Program-made: the position numbers and the translations under genes
Part shown: in pieces, positions 1 through 5,409 of the stretch
How the letters are laid out: each line of letters begins with the position of its first letter
Position numbering within the stretch: the stretch's first letter is position 1
Assembly (NCBI GenBank): GCA_012798155.1
Contig: JAAZNR010000772.1
Location: 1-9,132, forward strand
Direction: 5' to 3'
From: Thermogutta sp.
GTDB taxonomy: Bacteria; Planctomycetota; Planctomycetia; Pirellulales; Thermoguttaceae
DNA: 9,132 nucleotides
Notes under the pieces: model-generated
Database searches by the model: none
Seen by the model: only the letters and a program-made list of their open reading frames with translations
Told to the model about the DNA's origin: nothing

Positions 1-451
1 GACGCCGCATTCGTTATTCCATGAATAGACACGCCGGCAGGTCGAGGCGTTACAAACCGGGTAGCCGTTCACGCGCCTGCCCGGTCTGTCATTGCAACGC
101 GGAGGAGCAGCGGCCGTCTTTGAAACGCAGAGGGCGCAGAGAAGGAAAACGAAGAATTGGTAGCCCGAACTCTCCGTTCTCCGCGTTCTCTGCGTTTCCA
201 TCCTTTCATTCCGGGTAGCCGTCCCTGGGCCGCCGGGAGCCGAAAAACGTATCCGCCCATTCACTCCCAAAGGCGGCAGCCCCATTGTCGCGGCTTTCAT
301 CGCAAGCATGAACACGGTCCCCGTGAATAGTTACCAAACCGGAAACCGCCGCGGTCCGAGGTTGGAGCAGACTCGGCCCCGCGCCCAAGCCGCAAAACCT
401 TGCTGGAGTTCAGCCACTTTTGATCTTGACACAGGAGGCAACATAAGGGCG
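1..451. other. Intergenic stretch without a convincing gene
   Basis: About 450 bases in which I see no gene. Open frames exist on both strands, but they look like the random open frames expected in GC-rich DNA: their products are rich in Arg, Ser and Pro, have no recognisable domain and overlap each other. The stretch contains the inverted repeat at 122-198. It also has a 12-bp perfect direct repeat, CCGGGTAGCCGT, at 57-68 and 211-222, which brackets that inverted repeat. The gene to the left lies outside the window. Confidence 0.6.
122..198. repeat. Imperfect inverted repeat of the CGCAGAG type
   Basis: The left arm (122-141) GAAACGCAGAGGGCGCAGAG and the right arm (179-198) CTCCGCGTTCTCTGCGTTTC are reverse complements at 17 of 20 positions, separated by 37 bases. 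Each arm is internally periodic (CGCAGAG.GCGCAGAG). Repeats of this style, with alternating '(C/A)(G/A)CAGAG' words, are known from intergenic regions of many unrelated environmental bacteria. Assigning this copy to that group is from memory. It would form a stem-loop in either DNA or RNA. Its function is unknown. Confidence 0.6.
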
Positions 452-480
452 TTGACCGCTCGGTTTGCAGGGAATAGATT
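452..480 (+). promoter_or_regulatory. Putative sigma70-type promoter for the GNAT gene
   Basis: A -35 box TTGACC (452-457, 5 of 6 to consensus) is followed after exactly 17 bases by a -10 box TAGATT (475-480, 4 of 6). Transcription would start near 487, giving a leader of about 68 bases before the ATG at 555. No other convincing promoter was found close to this gene. This is pattern matching only; planctomycete promoters are not well characterised. Confidence 0.4.
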
Positions 481-554
481 AGCGTTAGATGCGTGTCGGA
501 TTCCCTTGGCAACGCACCTGAGTAAGGTTGCCGGCGCAAAGCGGGGCATCGCTC

Positions 555-1121
555 ATGGCCTGGACCTACTTCAAACGCTACCGCATGGAAATCGACTTGG
601 CCGAAAAGCCGCCGCAACCGGTCTTGCCGCCCAACTATCTGTTTCTGCCTTGGCGCGACGAATTGCTGGAGCATCATGCCCGCGTTAAGTTCCAGAGTTT
701 TCGGCACGAGATCGACGCCAACGTCTTTGCCTGCTTTACCCATGAGGATGGGTGTCGCCGTTTGATGCAGGCCATCCGAAGAAAGGCGGGCTTCTTGCCG
801 GAAGCGACATGGTTGGCGGCCTTCCAAGACGATTCGCCCCCCGGCCGCCGCGAATACTGCGGGACCATTCAGGGCATTCTGGATCATGAGACTCGAGTGG
901 GTGCCATCCAGAACGTCGGTGTCACGCCGGGACATCGCGGTCGAGGCATCGGCTCGGCCCTCTTGCTGCTCGCCTTGGCCGGCTTTCACGAGGCGGGCGC
1001 GATCAGGGCCTTTCTGGAGGTCACGGCCGAGAACGAAGGCGCGATTCAACTCTATGAACGCCTCGGTTTCGCGGTCGTTCGCACGGTTTACAAGGTAGCG
1101 GACGTCCCGGCCGGCCGCTGA
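555..1121 (+). CDS. GNAT family N-acetyltransferase
   Basis: A 188-residue cytoplasmic protein of the GCN5-related acetyltransferase fold, which moves an acetyl group from acetyl-CoA to an amine; the acceptor cannot be told from sequence. The acetyl-CoA pyrophosphate-binding motif R/Q-x-x-G-x-G/A is visible as R128-G-R-G-I-G133 within 'GVTPGHRGRGIGSALLL', preceded by the strand IQNVGV. Motif B follows at about 159-172 (ENEGAIQLYERLGF), then a final strand with Y179. The N-terminal third (1-110, with 'TYFKRYRMEIDL', 'EIDANVF' and 'GFLPEATW') is typical of a GNAT subgroup I recall as common in Planctomycetes. I chose the ATG at 555 because the protein then begins MAWTYFKRYRMEIDL as in that subgroup. 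An upstream start at 528 and an internal ATG at 585 are possible. The ribosome binding site is weak (GCGGGG, 541-546). The gene stands alone, with about 370 bases to the next start. Confidence 0.88.
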   Translation: MAWTYFKRYRMEIDLAEKPPQPVLPPNYLFLPWRDELLEHHARVKFQSFRHEIDANVFACFTHEDGCRRLMQAIRRKAGFLPEATWLAAFQDDSPPGRREYCGTIQGILDHETRVGAIQNVGVTPGHRGRGIGSALLLLALAGFHEAGAIRAFLEVTAENEGAIQLYERLGFAVVRTVYKVADVPAGR

Positions 1122-1490
1122 AATCCCGACCCGCCCCCGCGATCCCCGGGCAAGGCACCGATCGTCGTGCGCCCCAAAGATTCCGACCAAATCCGCGAAT
1201 ACCATGTACGGTCGCAGGCTCCCGTGGTCCGGGTATGCCCGCCGTGTGACGACACGCAACGCGTATCAAACTCCATCGCACGCTTTATAATAAACAAGTG
1301 TATTCGCACGAACTCATGACGAAGGCGGGGAGGCTCCCTTTCGCGGCGGTTTGGTTGCCATCGACTCGCGGAGCGACTGAGCCCGGCTGAACAGTACCCC
1401 GCGGGAAGGGGCGTCGCCTTACAATGTCGCCATGCAATTCAGTTTCATCACGCTCCCCGGCGTGAACCGGAATCACAAAGGGCGTTGGAC
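1122..1490. other. Intergenic gap with two possible -10 boxes
   Basis: About 370 bases between the GNAT and NfeD-like genes. No gene is seen; the long antisense frame running through here covers the GNAT gene and has no recognisable domain. Two -10-like hexamers face the downstream gene: TATAAT at 1286-1291 (perfect, in a local AT-rich patch) and TACAAT at 1420-1425 (5 of 6). Neither has a good -35 at 16-18 bases, so I do not call a full promoter. The second would give a leader of about 60 bases. No clear intrinsic terminator follows the GNAT gene. Confidence 0.4.
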
Positions 1491-3788
1491 GTGAGCACAC
1501 AGACGTGTCGAAGGCCTTCCAGGGGGACGGCCTGTTTTCATTCGCCGACCTCGTCGGCGTTGATGCGTGCCTCGGTATTCGCCGGGATCATGCTTTTTTC
1601 GGCCGGAGGCAGCGAGAGCCGGCTGAGTCGCGTGTACGGCTTCGCCGAAGCAGTCGCCGCCGACCCCGCCGACGGCGTGGAGGCCGGGGCGGAGGCCAAG
1701 ACCGAACCCGGGCAAGGCGATAACAAAACGCAAGTCATCCGCATCACGCTGCCCATTACGGGCCCGACCGCGTCCCGGCTCAAGCAATGCGTTCGCGACG
1801 TCTTGAATGACCGCGGCGGTCCGCCGAAGAACATGATCTTCGTCTTCGAAACGAACCGCGGTGAAGAGCAATTCGCGTCGCGCAGCGAGTTCGGGGCGTG
1901 TTACGACTTGGCGGAGTTTCTGACGGGCGACGAATTGAGTCGCGTGCGGACGATCGCCTATGTTCCCTATCGCGCCGAGGGCCACGCCGTCCTGGTCATC
2001 TTGGCGTGCGGCCAAGTCATCCTCGCGCCGGATGCGGAATTGGGTTCCGCCGGAATCGCGGAAAAGCGAATTTCCCCGCCCATGCTCAGTGCTTACCGCG
2101 AAATTGCCCAGCGGCGGCGCGTCATGCCGGTGGAGATCGCCCTCGGGATGCTGGATCCTGCCCGAGCCGTCTTGCAGGTGGAAACCGATGTGGAGCGGGT
2201 CTTCGTCACCCCCGAGGGACTCGAACAACTGGGGCGTCCCGTGGTGGGCGAACCCACCATCTTGTTTCCGGCCGGACAACTCGGGCGGCTCACCGGGCGC
2301 GAAGCCCGGGCCTTGGATTTGATCGACTATACGGCGGCGGATCTCCGTGAACTCTTGGCGGCCCTGGCGATACCGCAGTCCGAGGTCGAGGAGGAGGTGC
2401 TGGCAGGCGGCATGTGGCGGGCCGTTCAAGTGCGGATTCAGGGGCCGATTCACGCACGGACGGTCCAACGGGCCCAAAAAATGATCGAGGACGCCCTGCG
2501 AAGAGACGTGAATTTCGTGTTCCTGGACATCGACAGCGCGGGGGGCTCGCCGGTCGATTCGCTGCGGCTCGCCGCGTTCTTGGCCGTGGATCTGCCCAGC
2601 GATCGCATTCGAACCGTGGCCTACGTTCCCAGGCAAGCCCTTTCCGACGCGGCGCTCATCGCCCTGGCATGCGATCATTTGATCATGCATCCGGACGCTC
2701 GGCTGGGAGGCGAAGGAGACGGCCTCCCCAGCGACGAAGAACTGACTCAGGTGCGGCGAACGTGGAGCGAAGCGGTTGCCCCCAAAATCGAACGCTCTTG
2801 GTCCTTGCCCGTCGCCATGCTCGACCCCGATCTCGATGTTTTTCGCTATACGCGCAAGTCGGCGCCGGGAATGAGCGAATTCTACTCGCAAGAGGAATGG
2901 CAAAGCCTGCCGAATCCGGAGGATTGGGTGAAGGGCGAAGCGGTGACCATCCCGGGCGAGCCTCTCCAGTTGACCGGCGAGCAAGCGGTGGAGTTCGGTT
3001 TGGCCAAGGAAACGGTGGATTCATTCGCCGCCATGAAGGAGTTGTACGGTCTGGAAAACGATCCCGCCCTGCTCGAGCCGACGTGGTCGGACATGCTGAT
3101 CGAAGGGCTGGCCTCTCCCGGGGTCGCCGTGGCCCTGGTCATCATCGGCTTCGTCAGCCTCCTCATCGAATTGCAAACGCCCGGCATCGGCGTGGGCGCC
3201 TTCGTGGCGACCGTGTGTTTCGTGCTCTTCTTCTGGAGTCGTTTCCTGGGACAAACCGCCGAGTGGTTGGAAATCGTCCTTTTTCTGGTCGGCTTGATGT
3301 GTCTGGCCGTTGAATTGTTCGTCTTGCCCGGCTTCGGCATCTTCGGATTGGGCGGGGGCGCCCTGATCTTGGCGTCGCTGGTCCTGGCCGGTCAGACGTT
3401 CGTTTGGCCGCGAAACAGCTACCAGTGGACGCAGTTCCAACAATCGCTCTTGGTCATCGCCGCCGCGGCCGTGGGAACGGGCGTCCTGGCTTCGCTGATC
3501 GGGCGATGGTTGCCGCACACGCCGGGCATCGGCCGGATCGTGCTCTTGCCGCCGTCCGAGGAAGAGGCCGAGGCCATGGAACGGCGCCGCAGCCTGCTGC
3601 AGGTCGACGAATCCCTCGTCGGCGAGCGGGGGACGACGGTGACGCCGCTCCTCCCCGGCGGCAAGGCCCGCCTGGCCGGACGCCTGCTCGACGTCCTCTC
3701 GCAAGACGGCGAACCGATCGACCGCGGCCGAGATATCGTCGTCACCGAGGTCAGGGGAACACGGATTATCGTTCGGCCGCTGACATGA
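1491..3788 (+). CDS. NfeD-like membrane protein with two ClpP-like domains
   Basis: A member of the membrane-bound ClpP-class serine protease / NfeD family, which usually joins a ClpP-fold protease, a membrane block and an OB-fold; family members are tied to membrane protein quality control with stomatin-like partners. Residues are numbered from the TTG at 1485. A hydrophobic signal-like segment lies at about 27-42. ClpP-like domain 1 spans about 83-250 and domain 2 about 313-470. Four or five membrane helices fall at about 545-635 and 652-675, and the OB-fold at 707-766 ends in the characteristic 'GTRIIVRPL'. Domain 2 keeps the nucleophile (S387 in ALSDAALIALACD), but the usual following Gly is Asp. 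The equivalent position in domain 1 is Gly (G166 in RAEGHAVLVILAC), so domain 1 is probably inactive. The catalytic Lys could not be placed. I prefer the GTG at 1491 because AAAGGG (1477-1482) lies 8 bases before it; TTG 1485 and ATG 1563 are alternatives. At about 765 residues it is longer than the usual NfeD long form because of the duplication. No stomatin gene is in view. Confidence 0.88.
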   Translation: MSTQTCRRPSRGTACFHSPTSSALMRASVFAGIMLFSAGGSESRLSRVYGFAEAVAADPADGVEAGAEAKTEPGQGDNKTQVIRITLPITGPTASRLKQCVRDVLNDRGGPPKNMIFVFETNRGEEQFASRSEFGACYDLAEFLTGDELSRVRTIAYVPYRAEGHAVLVILACGQVILAPDAELGSAGIAEKRISPPMLSAYREIAQRRRVMPVEIALGMLDPARAVLQVETDVERVFVTPEGLEQLGRPVVGEPTILFPAGQLGRLTGREARALDLIDYTAADLRELLAALAIPQSEVEEEVLAGGMWRAVQVRIQGPIHARTVQRAQKMIEDALRRDVNFVFLDIDSAGGSPVDSLRLAAFLAVDLPSDRIRTVAYVPRQALSDAALIALACDHLIMHPDARLGGEGDGLPSDEELTQVRRTWSEAVAPKIERSWSLPVAMLDPDLDVFRYTRKSAPGMSEFYSQEEWQSLPNPEDWVKGEAVTIPGEPLQLTGEQAVEFGLAKETVDSFAAMKELYGLENDPALLEPTWSDMLIEGLASPGVAVALVIIGFVSLLIELQTPGIGVGAFVATVCFVLFFWSRFLGQTAEWLEIVLFLVGLMCLAVELFVLPGFGIFGLGGGALILASLVLAGQTFVWPRNSYQWTQFQQSLLVIAAAAVGTGVLASLIGRWLPHTPGIGRIVLLPPSEEEAEAMERRRSLLQVDESLVGERGTTVTPLLPGGKARLAGRLLDVLSQDGEPIDRGRDIVVTEVRGTRIIVRPLT

Positions 3789-3890
3789 GGGGGCGGCCGG
3801 GTTCTCGATGATCCGGGCGGTCGGGCGGCATGCGCAGGGCAAAGCCTCCTTGACGCGCCACGGCAAAGGGCGCACACTTCTATCATGAAT

Positions 3891-3950
3891 CGGGGCCGTT
3901 GTCAGGGAAGCGGGACCGTTGTCGGCGAATGGGGGGCGTTGTCGGCGAGG
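3891..3950. repeat. Three tandem 20-bp units
   Basis: Three head-to-tail 20-base units occur: CGGGGCCGTTGTCAGGGAAG (3891-3910), CGGGACCGTTGTCGGCGAAT (3911-3930) and GGGGGGCGTTGTCGGCGAGG (3931-3950). Units 1 and 2 agree at 16 of 20 positions and units 2 and 3 at 15 of 20; all three share CGTTGTC. They lie between the NfeD-like gene and the structured element upstream of the NagB-like gene. A -10-like TATCAT (3881-3886) sits just before them, without a well-spaced -35. Evenly spaced repeats in a leader region could be protein-binding sites or slippage products; nothing here decides. Confidence 0.6.
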
Positions 3951-4026
3951 CGCACGGCCCGCCCTTTCAAGGCCCGGACCTGCAACGCGGGGTGCAGGAA
4001 GACGCATCTCCCCGGCAGGTCCTAAC

Positions 4027-4124
4027 GCGACAGCGCTAAGTCGGGAGAGAACCACGATCAGTTGGGGTGGTAGCAGCGATAGCGGCTCAACTGGTCGCAG
4101 GAAGTAGGCAACTTAGCGTGTCGT
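4027..4124 (+). ncRNA. Candidate structured leader RNA upstream of the NagB-like gene
   Basis: The 98 bases fold into a long two-helix rod. P1 pairs 4027-4041 with 4111-4124: 13 Watson-Crick pairs and one G-U, with G4033 bulged; its core is CGCTAAGT/ACTTAGCG. P2 pairs 4055-4066 with 4086-4097: 10 Watson-Crick pairs and two G-U, closing a 19-base loop. Between them is a symmetric 13 x 13 internal loop whose strands are both purine-rich and not complementary (CGGGAGAGAACCA opposite CAGGAAGTAGGCA). A mirror-image DNA palindrome would not be expected to keep such a loop. A competing small hairpin (TAACGC-GACA-GCGCTA, 4023-4038) would use the 5' strand of P1. The element ends 50 bases before the ATG at 4175. 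I do not recognise a known riboswitch, and it does not look like the glmS ribozyme. The alternative is a dispersed hairpin repeat. The transcribed strand is inferred from the downstream gene. Confidence 0.45.
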
Positions 4125-4174
4125 ACTAACCCACGGGAAACCTTGCTTGCGGCCGTCGCCCGGGAAGGCTCATC

Positions 4175-4957
4175 ATGGAAGTCATCATCAAGGACAACTA
4201 CGAAGCAATGTGCGCGGCGGCGGCGAAGGCGGCCGCCCGAGTCTTGAACAACAAGCCCAACGCCGTGCTGGGGCTGAGCACCGGGAATACCCATCGCGGC
4301 CTGTACCAAGAATTGGTCAAGATGCACAAAGAGGGGCTTCTCGATTTTTCGCAAGTCACCACGTTCAACCTCGACGAATACGTGGGTTTGGGACGCGATC
4401 ATCCCCAAAGCAACCGCTATTTCATGCACGAGCATCTTTTCAAGTTCGTCAATATCCCTCCGCAAAACACGTACTTTCCGCTCGGCACCACCGACAATTA
4501 CGAGGCCTACTGCCGCTGGTACGAACAGCGAATCAAAGAGTGCGGCGGCATCGATTTGCAAATCCTGGGCATCGGCACGGAAGGGCAGATCGGCGCCAAC
4601 GAGGCGGGCAGTTCGATGGGGTCTCGCACCCGAATCAAGACGCTCTCCAAGAGGCGATTGGCGGAGTTCGCCGAACAGTTCGATCCCGCTGAAGAGTTGC
4701 CCTTGTTCGCTATTACGATGGGGGTCGGCACCATTCTCGACGCCAAACGGATCATCGTGATCGCTCACGGAGAAGCCAAGGCGGAGGCCGTCGCGGCCGC
4801 CGTGGAAGGCCCGATTACGAGCATGGTGACGGCCTCGGCCTTGCAATTGCACCGCGATGCCGTGGTCTTTCTCGATCGGCAGGCGGCCTCCAAACTGAGG
4901 TTGGCCGATTACTACCTCTGGGTGCAAGAGAAACGCCCCGACGCCCCCGACAGATGA
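4175..4957 (+). CDS. nagB: NagB-family (glucosamine-6-phosphate deaminase-like) protein with altered active site
   Basis: A 260-residue cytoplasmic protein, close to the 266 of E. coli NagB, which converts glucosamine-6-phosphate to fructose-6-phosphate and ammonia. The family is clear from FNLDEYVGL (64-72), HPQSNRYFMHEHLF (76-89), GSSMGSRTRIKTL (145-157) and TMGVGTILDA (181-190). Kept residues, with E. coli equivalents, are D67 (D72), E143 (E148), K202 (K208), and S146, R153 and K155 of the allosteric region. Changed residues are E136 (D141), Q138 (H143, the ring-opening His), A141 (F146), A144 (P149), E167 (R172, substrate phosphate), and S35, N38 and H40 in the phosphate loop (LSTGNTH against LPTGGTP). 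So many changes at the sugar-phosphate site make the standard reaction doubtful; the symbol is a family label. The frame is intact and undamaged. A Shine-Dalgarno GGGAAGG (4162-4168) lies 6 bases before the ATG. CCTT at 4141-4144 could pair with AAGG inside it. The candidate leader RNA lies just upstream. Confidence 0.88.
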   Translation: MEVIIKDNYEAMCAAAAKAAARVLNNKPNAVLGLSTGNTHRGLYQELVKMHKEGLLDFSQVTTFNLDEYVGLGRDHPQSNRYFMHEHLFKFVNIPPQNTYFPLGTTDNYEAYCRWYEQRIKECGGIDLQILGIGTEGQIGANEAGSSMGSRTRIKTLSKRRLAEFAEQFDPAEELPLFAITMGVGTILDAKRIIVIAHGEAKAEAVAAAVEGPITSMVTASALQLHRDAVVFLDRQAASKLRLADYYLWVQEKRPDAPDR

Positions 4958-5268
4958 CGCTTTTTCTCCGCGGCTCACTCCCTGTCTCGCCGCTCCGAAC
5001 GGGGAAGGCGCGGTCGGCTTTGCTCCAGCCGTCTCGTGGCGTGTAGATTGCACGCCGGCGCACCCGCAAGCGGCGTTTGCGCCCAGCCGTTTTCAGCCGA
5101 ATTCCGCGCGGCTTCACGCACTTTTCGAGCCGCTGAACCGAGCGGTCTCACGTCGTCCGATGACGGTCCCGTCCCATGACGGTCCCACGGTAGATTTGCT
5201 TCGAGCTTGCTTGTTCCGTTGCCCAATACCCGTCACCAAATGGTGAGCCGTTCGCACGGCTCAAATGG
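4958..5268. other. Intergenic gap with hairpins and a short direct repeat
   Basis: No gene is seen in this part of the 452-base gap before the heparinase-like gene; the long antisense frames here are shadows. A short T-run (4971-4975) follows the NagB-like stop codon, but no GC-rich hairpin precedes it, so I do not call a terminator. A hairpin at 5127-5149 pairs GAGCCGCT with AGCGGTCTC (six pairs, a bulge, then two). An 11-bp direct repeat ATGACGGTCCC occurs at 5160-5170 and 5176-5186, giving a 16-base period. Confidence 0.45.
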
Positions 5269-5269
5269 T
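5233..5269. repeat. Compound hairpin bracketed by an 8-bp direct repeat
   Basis: TCACCA-AA-TGGTGA (5233-5246) is an inverted repeat with a two-base centre. It overlaps a second hairpin, TGAGCCG-TTCGCA-CGGCTCA (5244-5263, seven pairs, six-base loop). The second hairpin is bracketed by CAAATGGT at 5237-5244 and 5262-5269, which looks like a target duplication around an inserted palindromic repeat. GAGC...GCTC hairpins recur at 5127-5149 and, in coding sequence, at 6910-6951. The right end touches the -35 box of the putative promoter at 5269, so the hairpin could also act as an operator. Confidence 0.5.
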
Positions 5270-5297
5270 TGACTGCGGTCGGCGTTGGGGTTAAACT
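5269..5297 (+). promoter_or_regulatory. Putative sigma70-type promoter for the heparinase-like gene
   Basis: TTGACT (5269-5274, 5 of 6 to the -35 consensus), a 17-base spacer and TAAACT (5292-5297, 4 of 6 to the -10 consensus). Transcription would start near 5304 with a leader of about 105 bases before the ATG at 5410. The GAGCCG/CGGCTC hairpin directly abuts the -35 box. Confidence 0.45.
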
Positions 5298-5409
5298 CTC
5301 GTACACTGCGGTGTTTGTTGCAGGCCCTGTATTTTTCGCCCCTTTTTGTTCCCGCCTAGCATTCATTCAGCGATTTCCTCTTCGGATCCTCCGAGGGAGG
5401 CGCACTCTG

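Noticed and set aside
426..446. Second promoter with a perfect TTGACA (426-431)
   Set aside because: No -10-like hexamer lies 16-18 bases downstream; the ACATAA at 441-446 is far too close.
297..1259. Long open frame on the - strand (320 codons) across the GNAT gene
   Set aside because: It lies antisense to a gene with clear GNAT motifs, has no recognisable domain, and is of the kind GC-rich coding sequence produces by chance.
1473..2984. 503-codon open frame on the - strand inside the NfeD-like gene
   Set aside because: Antisense shadow of a well-supported gene; the product is rich in His, Arg, Gln and Gly with no domain.
3919..4107. Small + strand open frame, 62 codons, TTG start
   Set aside because: Runs through the tandem 20-bp units and the structured element; Arg/Gly/Ser/Pro-rich product typical of non-coding GC-rich DNA.
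4027..4124. glmS ribozyme or another named riboswitch
   Set aside because: The neighbour suggests amino-sugar metabolism, but the helices and loop sequences do not match the glmS ribozyme or any riboswitch I can recall.
4958..4990. Intrinsic terminator after the NagB-like gene
   Set aside because: There is a run of five T residues but no stable GC-rich hairpin directly before it.
4058..5053. 331-codon open frame on the - strand over the NagB-like gene
   Set aside because: Its body is antisense to the NagB motifs and its end overlaps the candidate leader RNA; no recognisable family.
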